Source: a virus
Virus record (IMG/VR): IMGVR_UViG_3300033571_007625
Location: 1 to 29,556 of that record
Direction: 5' to 3' (one strand)
DNA: 29,556 bases
Shown: positions 1-9,156 of the stretch, piece by piece
Numbering within the stretch: the stretch's first letter is position 1
Layout of the letters: each line of letters opens with the position of its first letter
Program-made: the position numbers and the translations under genes
Notes under the pieces: generated by a model
What the model was told of the DNA's origin: nothing
Database searches by the model: none
Seen by the model: the letters and a program-made list of their open reading frames with translations, nothing else

Positions 1-87
1 CAAGAATGCTTCTTCAGTAGCAGCACCAACTGACTCGTTGTAAGAACCTGGAGCCAATCTAATTGACATAATTGTTCGGTCAAGGTC
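1..87. repeat. terminal direct repeat, copy 1 (circular contig overlap)
   Basis: These 87 bases are identical to the last 87 bases of the window (29470-29556). The capsid reading frame continues uninterrupted through the join, so the molecule is circular or circularly permuted with 29469 unique bases. An overlap this short and lying inside a gene fits an assembler k-mer overlap better than a biological terminal repeat. Confidence 0.95.
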
Positions 88-375
88 CGCCGGACACCAA
101 GACTTCTCAATTACATACTGACAAGTTCTGAGTTCTACTTCAGACATTGCGATTGTTCCGCCAGTGAATGAACATCCATTACCAGGGTAAGCGATTGTGT
201 CAATATCACCGGTCTCAAACACGGGTATCAACTCCCCAAATTTAATATTCGGGATTACTTTGTATACAGAAGCCTCAATTGTGTCCATTACAATTTTATG
301 TAATAGTAAATCTGCGTTAGCATTGAGGTAATCTGACATACCAGTAGTGTCAAAATCAAAATTAAATTTTTTCAT
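1..375 (-). CDS. major capsid protein, N-terminal part (continues at 29469)
   Basis: Reading from ATG at 375-373, 125 codons run in frame to base 1 and continue at 29469 to the stop at 28918. The joined protein has 308 residues. This part begins MKKFNFDFDTTGMSDY and contains a stretch ending IEKSWCPADLDRTIMS. Size, position directly after a protease and scaffold-like gene, and the overall look match HK97-fold major capsid proteins of Bacteroidota phages. It would form the icosahedral shell. The leader is A-rich (ACCTAAAAAA before ATG), as expected for Bacteroidota translation. The function is inferred from context and resemblance, not from a diagnostic motif. The gene is interrupted only by the cut of the circular sequence. 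Confidence 0.8.
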   Translation of the reverse strand, partial: MKKFNFDFDTTGMSDYLNANADLLLHKIVMDTIEASVYKVIPNIKFGELIPVFETGDIDTIAYPGNGCSFTGGTIAMSEVELRTCQYVIEKSWCPADLDRTIMSIRLAPGSYNESVGAATEEAFL

Positions 376-403
376 TTTTTTAGGTATTTTAGTTTTTGTT
401 TTA

Positions 404-976
404 TTATTTCTTTAAGTTTTCTTTCATCTGCTTCAACAACTCATATCTGTGGTCAGTTGAAAACATACTTGAAACTGCTTTATCCTCTTTAAGAGGTTGG
501 TAAGCCGATGAAGCCTTGAATGACTCATAGTCCTTCTTCATTTTCTTCATCTCTTCCGATAATACTTTTAATTCTTCTACGACTGGAGCCAACGCCTCTA
601 CTACGGCTTGAACTACACCTTCGGTCATAACATCTTCTACTTCAGATGGGACTTCAACGGGAACTTCGGCTGCTTCAATTACAACCTCTATTTCTCCACC
701 TTCAGATTCTCCTTCACGGATTTCTACGAGTTTACCCTCAGCATCGGTGATGAACATTCTGCCATCTAAAAGTTTATGTTCGCCTGCGCCAACAATCGTG
801 AAAGTTCCGTCATCGTTTTTTAAGGACACTACATCACCGACTTGAAAAGCGCCTTCGGTTTGATTGGAAATTACCAATCCACCTTCTAATTCTACTTCCT
901 CAAATTTGAGATATGATGAAAACTTAAAGCCAACTAATTCCGCAACTCTTTGTAAGATTTCGTTTTTGTTTTTCAT
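404..976 (-). CDS. putative scaffold / capsid assembly protein
   Basis: 190 residues, lying between the prohead protease and the major capsid gene, the usual slot for a scaffold. The N-terminal half has beta-type repeats such as VGDVVSLKNDDGTFTIVG and LLDGRMFITDAEGKLVEI. The middle is very acidic, with many Glu and Val residues at about 85-120. The C-terminal half is a predicted coiled coil (LKVLSEEMKKMKKDYESF) with a Lys-rich end. Acidic, helical proteins with a basic tail are typical of scaffolds that bind capsid subunits and are later degraded by the protease. I infer the role from composition and neighbours. A decoration protein is the alternative. Confidence 0.6.
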   Translation of the reverse strand: MKNKNEILQRVAELVGFKFSSYLKFEEVELEGGLVISNQTEGAFQVGDVVSLKNDDGTFTIVGAGEHKLLDGRMFITDAEGKLVEIREGESEGGEIEVVIEAAEVPVEVPSEVEDVMTEGVVQAVVEALAPVVEELKVLSEEMKKMKKDYESFKASSAYQPLKEDKAVSSMFSTDHRYELLKQMKENLKK

Positions 977-1026
977 ATTCTTATGAATGTTTAGTTTATG
1001 TATAAATAGTTTATTAAAATTCTAAA

Positions 1027-3426
1027 TTATTTTTCACCCAAATCTTCTAACACCATTTCCAATAATTGGAGGATGTTATAGTCTTGATAGAGTTCTTTAG
1101 CCTCTCTATGAGTCTTACAAGGGAAGAACCCATACTCTTCCATATAGTGGTAATCACTACATCCCAAAGCGACCGAAGCCTCTTGAGCCTGTTGCCAGTA
1201 TGGGTAATATGGAGCCCCGTCATAAGTGCCCATCTGAGCCATATTTTCAGAACGTATTTTACCACAGATTTTCGGTGCTGCGGTCTCACCATATTTTTCA
1301 GTCATATCCTTGATACACTCATCCCACGGATATGGTGCGAATTCAACTTTGGTTTCTAACTCATCACCATTGGGGTTTTGGTAATCTACCATACCTTTGG
1401 TGTTAACCTCCATCTTCTTAGCCTTCACGGGAACACAATTTGGGACTTCACGACCATCTACGATTTTACTTCCGTAGGGTTCGTATCCTTCCCAACAAGT
1501 CCCCTCGGGATAAGCGAAGGTTTTATTCTCCCAATAAGAATAACACACGGCAATTCTTTGTTGCTCAGTATCGTATTCATTTATGATTGTGTCTGATGAA
1601 ACACAACGATTCATAAATTCATTTTCTTCTTCACCTGGTTTAGGCTCAACAAAACTTTCATTCTTGATTTGGAAAAAGTTAAAAGGGATTTCTTGGAACG
1701 CGCCCTCTAAACTTATCCCACTGGTCTTATTACTCAATACAAACTCCTCAAACATTCTCTTGTCCTTGAAGTGGATTGTGGTCATCCAAGTCCCTGGCTC
1801 AAAAGTTCTACCAAACATTTCATAAGACTTATCTTTCTCGGGGTCATCACCAACCAACCAGTTCTCGTAGGTATAAACATCATCGGGTGAGAATATCAAA
1901 CCACTATGTTCAAGATTCACAACCCCACCTTTACCTTGTTTTGACTTAGAGAATTTCATCAACATTTTACGGATGGTCTCTCTACTCATAAACACAAAGT
2001 AGGGGGAATTGGTCTCAGCATCCCAACGATAAATCTTCTGATTAGGTTGGAATACCACAGCGGTAATATCACCCTTCATTTCATCTTTGGAGAACGCTAC
2101 GTTCATCTCGGTAGATTTTTTAATCTCTCTCTCCAAGAACGACATTACTTGGTCATAATTTGATGGGGTGAATCCCCAAGAAGCCATCATCAAGTATCCA
2201 CATCCATCCTCAAATGATTTGGATGAATCCCAATCTACCTTATGTCTTGAACCATAAGAATACATACGGGTCAACGTTTCTAAGGAATGCTCTTGTCCAC
2301 TACGAGCAAGGTCGTGTGCCCTCTGCTTTCCAACGTCAGTTCCACAAGAACCCCATCCATTTTCTTCAGCCCAATTGACAGCACTTTGAGCCGCCTCTTG
2401 AACATAGTTTGGAACTTGAACAAAGTTGTGTCTTACTTGGAACTTATCAACCACATCACCAGTCCCCTCAAAATACTCGGGGTAAACATCAACGGGACAC
2501 CATCCTTCTACACACTCACCTTCGGGAATTGGGTAGATGTCGCCAGGTTCTCCGTAATAACATAACTTGACCTTACTGATGGTCTTAGCGGTGGGTTCAG
2601 CCAACATCGCTGCGAAACGACTTTGGTATAGGAATAATCCCATATGGAATGCGATTGGTTGAGTTGAATCCTTCTTGGAGAATTCGTTTCTACCAGCACC
2701 TCTTGCGGGTGGAAACAAACTCATCTCAGAAACAAACGGACGACCCACCATCGCAACTTGTGTTCCCTTGGCTAAAGCCGGTTGAACCTTACTTGGGATT
2801 TTAGATAATACCTCCTCAAATGACTGATTTATGGCGATAGGGAAATCTACTCTCTTCCATAAATGACGACAATATTTTCCCGCTTTGTAGGTATAAAAAT
2901 CTACTTGAGAATTTATACGTGCTCTCATTACCAATTTGTAGGTGTCCCCCGCATTGGTGAGTTGTTGTGAAAGATTTTTAAGGTCAGTTAAAGAGAAAAT
3001 TCTTTGAGCCAAAATCATCTTACGACACAGAGCACGAGAGGTTTTAATCAATGGTGCTCCGTAGGTTGTATCCACAGCGTAGAAGTATCTTGTAATAACA
3101 GAACCTTCGGGGTCATCACCGAAACTCTGCTCAGATGGATTAGAAGTGATTGGAGGGACTGAAACGAACTCGTGTGGGGTAAGTTCTATCTCAGCGTTAG
3201 AAAATTCACCAGAGAGGAAAAAATCCCCATTAGGGATTGTTCCAAGATTATCCAATACACTCAGTTCTTCAGAACCAAAATCATATCCTTCAACACTACA
3301 AGTGTGGGGTTCATTGTTGTTGAATACTTCCCAAGCGATTTCTGTCGCAGGGTTTTTAACTAACGAAAGGTATTCAACACCAGACAAATCGTCATCTTCA
3401 TTGATTGTCAACTCAAAAATCTTCAT
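1027..3426 (-). CDS. XkdF-like prohead serine protease, large multidomain form
   Basis: 799 residues, much longer than a bare prohead protease. The N-terminus (GVEYLSLVKNPATEIAWE) matches the usual opening of XkdF-type proteins in Bacteroidota phages. Residues about 340-440 form a Cys/Trp-containing helical domain of the type AEENGWGSCGTDVG followed by RAHDLARSGQ and RMYSYGSRHKVD, also common in these proteins. The protease domain lies at about 450-590: a VVFQPNQKIYRWD strand, His507 in NLEHSG and Ser572 in SGISLEGAF, as expected for the S78/XkdF family His-Ser catalytic pair. The C-terminal 200 residues are Cys-rich and partly echo the earlier segment. It should cleave scaffold and capsid during head maturation. 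The extra domains may be a virion or internal protein fused to the protease. Confidence 0.75.
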   Translation of the reverse strand: MKIFELTINEDDDLSGVEYLSLVKNPATEIAWEVFNNNEPHTCSVEGYDFGSEELSVLDNLGTIPNGDFFLSGEFSNAEIELTPHEFVSVPPITSNPSEQSFGDDPEGSVITRYFYAVDTTYGAPLIKTSRALCRKMILAQRIFSLTDLKNLSQQLTNAGDTYKLVMRARINSQVDFYTYKAGKYCRHLWKRVDFPIAINQSFEEVLSKIPSKVQPALAKGTQVAMVGRPFVSEMSLFPPARGAGRNEFSKKDSTQPIAFHMGLFLYQSRFAAMLAEPTAKTISKVKLCYYGEPGDIYPIPEGECVEGWCPVDVYPEYFEGTGDVVDKFQVRHNFVQVPNYVQEAAQSAVNWAEENGWGSCGTDVGKQRAHDLARSGQEHSLETLTRMYSYGSRHKVDWDSSKSFEDGCGYLMMASWGFTPSNYDQVMSFLEREIKKSTEMNVAFSKDEMKGDITAVVFQPNQKIYRWDAETNSPYFVFMSRETIRKMLMKFSKSKQGKGGVVNLEHSGLIFSPDDVYTYENWLVGDDPEKDKSYEMFGRTFEPGTWMTTIHFKDKRMFEEFVLSNKTSGISLEGAFQEIPFNFFQIKNESFVEPKPGEEENEFMNRCVSSDTIINEYDTEQQRIAVCYSYWENKTFAYPEGTCWEGYEPYGSKIVDGREVPNCVPVKAKKMEVNTKGMVDYQNPNGDELETKVEFAPYPWDECIKDMTEKYGETAAPKICGKIRSENMAQMGTYDGAPYYPYWQQAQEASVALGCSDYHYMEEYGFFPCKTHREAKELYQDYNILQLLEMVLEDLGEK

Positions 3427-3438
3427 CTTTAATAAATA

Positions 3439-6400
3439 TTATAATCTTGCTAATGAGGTTATTTTCTGATTCAGTTTGTTTGTTGACTGAATATCATCAT
3501 ATAAAACATAAGCCTTTAATGGTTGTTTTGTATTGCTATTTTGTGAAGCAATTGCTTGAACAATTCTTGAGTCATCAATACTTAAACTACGTCCGCCAGT
3601 CGCTGTATTGATTGACGAGATTACGTCTCCGAATTGTCTTACACCCTCTTTGTTGACCACGAATTCTCCCCCCTCTAACATCGCAGGAACTCCTCCACCT
3701 TCGTGTGTTGCTCCTTGAATCAAACCACCTCGTCTACCGATGAATTGTTTTGATTGGGTGAATTGTAATTGGTCTCTAATGACAGCAACTTGAGCGATGG
3801 TCAGACCCGCAACAGCCGCAGCATATAACTGAGGAATCGGTGGGGGTGCTTTAAGTCCCAACGCTTGAACGAATGCCTGTGCTCCACTGGCTATGGTATT
3901 AGCAATTGTAAATTGGAGTTCTTGAATACGAGCCTTTTTCTCCAACTCAAATCTCTTCTGTGCGAATTCTTTTTGGACTTTGGCTTGTTCTTTTCTTTCT
4001 CTCTCTGTGGCGTTTCCAATGGTTGCCAAGGCTTGTTCCTCAGAGTAAGCAAGTTGTTCCAAATACAAGGATGTCTGTGCTGCGAAAATACCTTGAACTC
4101 TACCAAGTAAATCACTGAATATTTGTGTGAATTTTTCAACAACATTAGCCACGTTAGCAAGGGTCTTCTCAAAGTTTTCTTCAGCCTCAGTCGGGAGTTC
4201 TTTAAGTCTCTTACTGATTTCCTCAAGTAGTTTTAAGAACGGATTATCCTTTAGATTGAAATCCATTTTTAACTCATCACCTAAGGTCTGTAAATTGGTT
4301 TGTAGGGCTTGTAGTTCTTCCCTTGATTTACCATCCAATTCTTGTAATCCAAGATTGATTCCAGCAAGAATTGATTGGATTCCTTCTTCACCAAATCTCT
4401 GTAGATACTTCTGATTTTTAGTTGAGATGTCTCTAAGAATAAAGACATAATCTTCAGCGTTTTTCTTGAAGTATTCTTTAACCTTTTCGGGGTCTAAACC
4501 TTGTTGTATTTTAGTGGCATTAGTGTCAATGGTTGTAGCCGCTTTCTCAAACTCTTTTCTACCTTCTTGGATGCTCTCAACAAACTTATTGTTTCTAACA
4601 ACACCCTCAAGGATTTGGTCAGCAAGTTCTTTATACTTGAGAACAATATCTTGTTTACCTTTTAATACTTGAGCAGCGGTTTCAATTTCATCAACATTAC
4701 CGGTTTTAACAGCATCATTGTATTTTTTTGTTGCTGCTTCTAAATCTTTTCTGGCTTGAGTTAAACCTTCAGTTCCGAGTAATTGCTTTTCAATAAGATT
4801 TCTACCTTCTTCGTAGATTTGTTTTTCTGTTTTACCTTCAGCAAGTCTATTCTTAAATAACAGAGATTGTTCAGTCTCAAGTTTTCTTAATAACTCAAAA
4901 ATCTCCTTTTGTGGTTTAGCCAAGAAAGTAATAGTTTTACCCCCAATCTCTGTGAATTGAGTTTGTAATCCTACAACTCTATCTCTATATGAATTGAAAA
5001 ATTCATTCAATGAAACCTTTGTAGACTCTGGTATTGTCTCAACAAACTTTTTCAAGGTCTCATCACCATCAACAAAATCTGATAAAAATTTATCAAAACC
5101 TACCGCTTTACTCAAGTCAAGATTTGGGTCATCTAACCTCTTGACAATTTGGTCAAAAATAGTGAAGACAACACCCGTAGATTGTGCGAAATCATCGGGA
5201 CTTGGAATAGCCTTAAAGAACAAATCCTCTAAGGTCTTAGCGACTGCTTCACCTTGGGTCTGTAATGCTTCTGTCTGAGTTGAGAAGAAATCTTCTTGTT
5301 GTTGGATAATCTCTTGTTGTTTCTGAGACACCCCATCCAAGAATGTAAGTTCGGCTCCTTGAGCCTCTCCAAGTTTCTTGATTAGAATATCCAATACACC
5401 AATACGTTCCAATATCTTAGCCGTAGCCACATCAAAGGTCTTGGTGGTCTCTTTGGTCTGTTTACCAAGTTCAGACTCTGCCTTGGCTTGTTTTTCTAAT
5501 TGGTCTTGTAATGGTTTTAATGTTCCTTGTAAATTATTTAGTTCTGCTTCTTGTTTAACAATTTCAGAATTTACTGCTTTAATGGTTGGTTGGAACTCAG
5601 CCACAGCACCATAGAATTGTGCTGCGGGATTCAATCCAAACTTAAACGCATTTGTCAATCTACCGATAATGCTATTTTGGTTCTCAGCAACTCTATTGAG
5701 TGCCTCATTGGATTGAACATTTAACTCAGTTCTCTTTTTGTATAACGTATCCAACGATGCTTTAATCCCCAATAGTTTTATATTGAGTTCTAAGAATCTA
5801 TTACCATCTGCGGTAAGTTCATTGTTCTTATTTAAGAATGCGTTGAAACCAGGGTATTCTTTTTTGAGTTCTTCAATAACTGACAACTCCAAGTTTCTTG
5901 CTCTTACATTGTCTGTTAAGATTCTGTATTGAACTTGTGCGTCAGCGGTGGCTTCAATACGGGCAATATTTAACTCACCCAATAATTTCTGTTGTTCCTC
6001 TAAAACAGCATTAGCATCCTCTTCAGCCTCAGTTGAATTTCTTGACGCTTTTATGAAAATTGCCAAGGCTGCCGTCAGAGCCGTAATACCGGCAACAACA
6101 ACCAAAACGGGATTAGCAGATAGGACAGCATTGAAAGCCGCTTGGGCTATGGTTGCTGCCTTGGTGGCGATGGTGTTTAATCTCTGAGCAAGAGCCGCTC
6201 TTGTGGTGGCACTCTCCACCAATGCGGTGTTGATTGCGTTTATACCCAAGGCTACGTTTAAGACTCCAAGAGCGAAGGTCTCAGCCTTCTGTATGGCTTC
6301 CAAATCTTCACTATCAGAAATCACCAATCCGATAATACCCGACAGAACTTGGAACGAACCCACAACAACGTTTACCGCATCACCTAAGGCACGAAATCGT

Positions 6401-6627
6401 TTTTCAGCCCCCAATCCTTCTGTGGTCTTTTCAACATCATCAATCCTTGTCTTTAAGGTCTGAATATTTTTTGATGCTTGAACAAATGCTTCTGAACCGA
6501 AATCTAAGGTCTTTAATTCAGATTGGAGACGACCAAGTTCTTGTTCTAATTCAGAGAGGTTCTTAATAACCTTCTCTTCTCCACTTGATGAGATTTTTAA
6601 TTTTAATCCTATTTCTTTTGTAGCCAT
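3439..6627 (-). CDS. tail tape measure protein
   Basis: 1062 residues, the longest protein here. The N-terminal 100 residues are coiled coil (LSELEQELGRLQSELKTL). Hydrophobic, Ala-rich segments follow at about 90-200 (VVVVAGITALTAALAIFI), then long alpha-helical stretches rich in Gln, Glu and Lys. The C-terminus has the Gly-rich GGLIQGATHEGGG and LEGGEFVVNKEGVRQFG motifs that commonly end tape measure proteins of Bacteroidota siphophages. It sets tail length and is ejected with the DNA; at the usual 1.5 angstrom per residue it suggests a tail of roughly 150-160 nm. It lies between tail genes and the head module. Confidence 0.9.
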   Translation of the reverse strand: MATKEIGLKLKISSSGEEKVIKNLSELEQELGRLQSELKTLDFGSEAFVQASKNIQTLKTRIDDVEKTTEGLGAEKRFRALGDAVNVVVGSFQVLSGIIGLVISDSEDLEAIQKAETFALGVLNVALGINAINTALVESATTRAALAQRLNTIATKAATIAQAAFNAVLSANPVLVVVAGITALTAALAIFIKASRNSTEAEEDANAVLEEQQKLLGELNIARIEATADAQVQYRILTDNVRARNLELSVIEELKKEYPGFNAFLNKNNELTADGNRFLELNIKLLGIKASLDTLYKKRTELNVQSNEALNRVAENQNSIIGRLTNAFKFGLNPAAQFYGAVAEFQPTIKAVNSEIVKQEAELNNLQGTLKPLQDQLEKQAKAESELGKQTKETTKTFDVATAKILERIGVLDILIKKLGEAQGAELTFLDGVSQKQQEIIQQQEDFFSTQTEALQTQGEAVAKTLEDLFFKAIPSPDDFAQSTGVVFTIFDQIVKRLDDPNLDLSKAVGFDKFLSDFVDGDETLKKFVETIPESTKVSLNEFFNSYRDRVVGLQTQFTEIGGKTITFLAKPQKEIFELLRKLETEQSLLFKNRLAEGKTEKQIYEEGRNLIEKQLLGTEGLTQARKDLEAATKKYNDAVKTGNVDEIETAAQVLKGKQDIVLKYKELADQILEGVVRNNKFVESIQEGRKEFEKAATTIDTNATKIQQGLDPEKVKEYFKKNAEDYVFILRDISTKNQKYLQRFGEEGIQSILAGINLGLQELDGKSREELQALQTNLQTLGDELKMDFNLKDNPFLKLLEEISKRLKELPTEAEENFEKTLANVANVVEKFTQIFSDLLGRVQGIFAAQTSLYLEQLAYSEEQALATIGNATERERKEQAKVQKEFAQKRFELEKKARIQELQFTIANTIASGAQAFVQALGLKAPPPIPQLYAAAVAGLTIAQVAVIRDQLQFTQSKQFIGRRGGLIQGATHEGGGVPAMLEGGEFVVNKEGVRQFGDVISSINTATGGRSLSIDDSRIVQAIASQNSNTKQPLKAYVLYDDIQSTNKLNQKITSLARL

Positions 6628-6639
6628 AGATTGTGATGA

Positions 6640-9153
6640 TTAGCAAGTTGAGAAATTCGTGAGAATTCCATATTCTATTACTTGATAAATAGTATTTTGA
6701 CCCACGGGTTTTAGTAGTGTTCCTTCCTCAATAGGTGTCGTTGCTGTTGTATCACTGAATACAGAACAACCTGCCGATAATGTAGAACAATTGGAATACA
6801 CCAAATTTATCGTTGCCGTCTCATCACACAGAGATAATATACTTGTGGAGATAAACACGTTCTGTGATTGAGTGGATGCCGATGGTGTGGGAACTGGTGT
6901 CGGTGGTTCACTCTGCTCATAGGTTGGGGGTATTAAAGATTCGTCCACAATCTCATAAGGTAATTTGAGGAACTGACAATCCACCAAATTCACATCGGTG
7001 ATGTCAGCATCGTTCATAGAATATAACCTCCACCACGCATTTTGGAAATACACCCTATCGTTAAAATCCAAGTTGTTTATTTCCGTTGGAGTCAACTTAA
7101 ATGTCCCCTTGAATATCTTGGTGTCATTCTCATACAATGGGTCAATTCTACCAGACCAAAAATCGTGGAATACATCATTGATGGTATAACCAACATAGGT
7201 GTCATTTGGAATCTGCCAGAAATCATATTGGTTTCCGATGTTTAAGTCAGAGAACGTAGAGGTTGTATACTGATACGATGATAGGTGAGATATTGCGGGA
7301 TAGGTGCTGTGAGGAACGGATGTTGACCCACTCAAAATATAAATTGATACGGGACTTCCCGATATAGAACAATCCAACAAACCATTATAGAATCCCAATC
7401 TCAAATCAGAACCCAACATAGAGAATTGGTTTGGTAATGAGTCAGCCCCCTTATTCCAAGTATAGATGTGGGGGATTAAAATATTACTCTCACTTTGAGC
7501 GTCAAAGGTTGAGATTGGTAATGGTGCGAAAGGTATTTCAATGGTCTCCCTTTCTGTGTGGAACGCAGTGGTTGAAATGTATCTGTATGTTCCGAATTGT
7601 TGGTTTCTGTCTTGTTGATTGACTACACTGAATCGGTCAGAACTATCCTTAAATGTGATGATATATTCCTTCTTTAATTGATTGGTTGGGAATAGAGTAT
7701 AACCCTTGTCCAATGCTAATTTCTGAGACCAATTATATTCCTTACCTAATTGGAAATAGGTGTCCCACTTTTCTATGTAGAGGTTTCTATCACCACGAGG
7801 AATAATCACCAAGTTAAACATACTGACAATACCCTTAAAGAAATCCAAACAAGTGATTTCCCCTGGTAGGTTATTCTGTAATAACACGTTGTCTGATGAG
7901 GTCAGAATTGGTGATGAGTATAACTCCCAATATGCCGACAAGAAATACAACTCAGCGGTGGGGTCTCCCACTCCATCTGTTCTTGAATAATACAGAGCCA
8001 CCCTACGACCGGCAGGGATGGTTGCGTTGAGGTAAATGTCCCCATACTCTGATGGAGATGATAAGTTGAATATGGTTAGGGCTTGAATCTGATTATAGAT
8101 TGTTCCGTCATCCACATCCTTGATGGCTACGTTTAGATAGGTTGATGGTAAATAACTGAATCTAACTTGAGCCTTGAATCCAAACTTGAATTTGTATACA
8201 CCTGCCACAGCCGTGGTAAAGAAATGTCCCCTATTCTGAAACGATACAGAGGGAGAAAAGATGCTCAGTGGGTCATTGAGTTCATTACGTAAAATAAACC
8301 CCTTAAAATAAGCATTATCAAAGTTTCCATCAGCGAAGTCAATATAGGTTCTATTGTCCTCGGCTCTGAAGATGTTTTGGTTTTCTGTGGCTCCCGATGA
8401 TGAGAACGCCCCTTGTGTTTGTGTGGTCTTAGCAAGGGTAAAAATACCATTGAAATATTCACTCTCAAAGAAATCACTCTCATAGGTAAATCCCGCCTTT
8501 AGGAATATTTGGTCAATCAAATATCTTACGTTCACCCACGGAGCGAATTGTGATAGGGATAAAGGAGCCCCACTATTTGTAAATCCACTCAATGAGGTGT
8601 CAAACTGAGAATAATATTGTGCCTCATCATAACCATAGAAACCCAATGGGTAAAGTATCTTACCGGTGATTCCCGAGTAGTTCAGATATGAACCCCCACT
8701 GAATGTCCACGTGTCAACCATCGTGTCATAATTTAAGTCGTGGGTTGTTCCCGATAAATCCAAGTCAATGAGTTTTACATCACCCAATGTGGATGCGAAA
8801 TTAGGTAGGGATTGTGTCAAGAAAATCTCGTATGTTCCCCCATTGATATTGAAGGATACACTGACCATTCTACACTCACCATTAAACACATCAGCCCCTG
8901 CGTATTTTACCACCGCAGGGACAACAACTTGTTCAGAGAAATTAGCCCCGTTTACCAAATAAACGCTCTCAAAGAATTTGTTGTTTCTTGGAGTTTGGGG
9001 GATTGTAAATGTCTTGGAATAGGTGGACAATCTTGCTGTGAAATCCTCAATCTCCTCTAACGATTTGTTGATGGAGATTGCCAGTTCCTCAGTGGTGTCC
9101 AAACTATACCATACATCATCAATGTTGGATTGGAGCCATAATTCAACTAACAT
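6640..9153 (-). CDS. large tail protein, putative distal tail / tail-tip component
   Basis: 837 residues, 12 bases upstream of the tape measure gene. The first 70 residues (DFTARLSTYSKTFTIPQT, then PRNNKFFE) are a pattern I know from structural tail proteins of Bacteroidota phages. The bulk is beta-rich and aromatic, with no coiled coil or membrane segment. A Pro/Thr/Ser linker near residue 750 (PPTPVPTPSAST) leads to a short Cys-containing C-terminal domain (LCDETATINLVYSNCSTL) that ends in a terminal Cys. Position and composition suggest a distal tail, hub or tail-tip protein that helps hold receptor-binding proteins. The exact role is inferred. Confidence 0.65.
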   Translation of the reverse strand: MLVELWLQSNIDDVWYSLDTTEELAISINKSLEEIEDFTARLSTYSKTFTIPQTPRNNKFFESVYLVNGANFSEQVVVPAVVKYAGADVFNGECRMVSVSFNINGGTYEIFLTQSLPNFASTLGDVKLIDLDLSGTTHDLNYDTMVDTWTFSGGSYLNYSGITGKILYPLGFYGYDEAQYYSQFDTSLSGFTNSGAPLSLSQFAPWVNVRYLIDQIFLKAGFTYESDFFESEYFNGIFTLAKTTQTQGAFSSSGATENQNIFRAEDNRTYIDFADGNFDNAYFKGFILRNELNDPLSIFSPSVSFQNRGHFFTTAVAGVYKFKFGFKAQVRFSYLPSTYLNVAIKDVDDGTIYNQIQALTIFNLSSPSEYGDIYLNATIPAGRRVALYYSRTDGVGDPTAELYFLSAYWELYSSPILTSSDNVLLQNNLPGEITCLDFFKGIVSMFNLVIIPRGDRNLYIEKWDTYFQLGKEYNWSQKLALDKGYTLFPTNQLKKEYIITFKDSSDRFSVVNQQDRNQQFGTYRYISTTAFHTERETIEIPFAPLPISTFDAQSESNILIPHIYTWNKGADSLPNQFSMLGSDLRLGFYNGLLDCSISGSPVSIYILSGSTSVPHSTYPAISHLSSYQYTTSTFSDLNIGNQYDFWQIPNDTYVGYTINDVFHDFWSGRIDPLYENDTKIFKGTFKLTPTEINNLDFNDRVYFQNAWWRLYSMNDADITDVNLVDCQFLKLPYEIVDESLIPPTYEQSEPPTPVPTPSASTQSQNVFISTSILSLCDETATINLVYSNCSTLSAGCSVFSDTTATTPIEEGTLLKPVGQNTIYQVIEYGILTNFSTC

Positions 9154-9156
9154 ATA

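Noticed and set aside
1047-1292. Other-frame minus-strand open frames inside the protease, tape measure and tail genes
   Set aside because: They are shadows of long, clearly coding frames, with no junction coupling or promoter.
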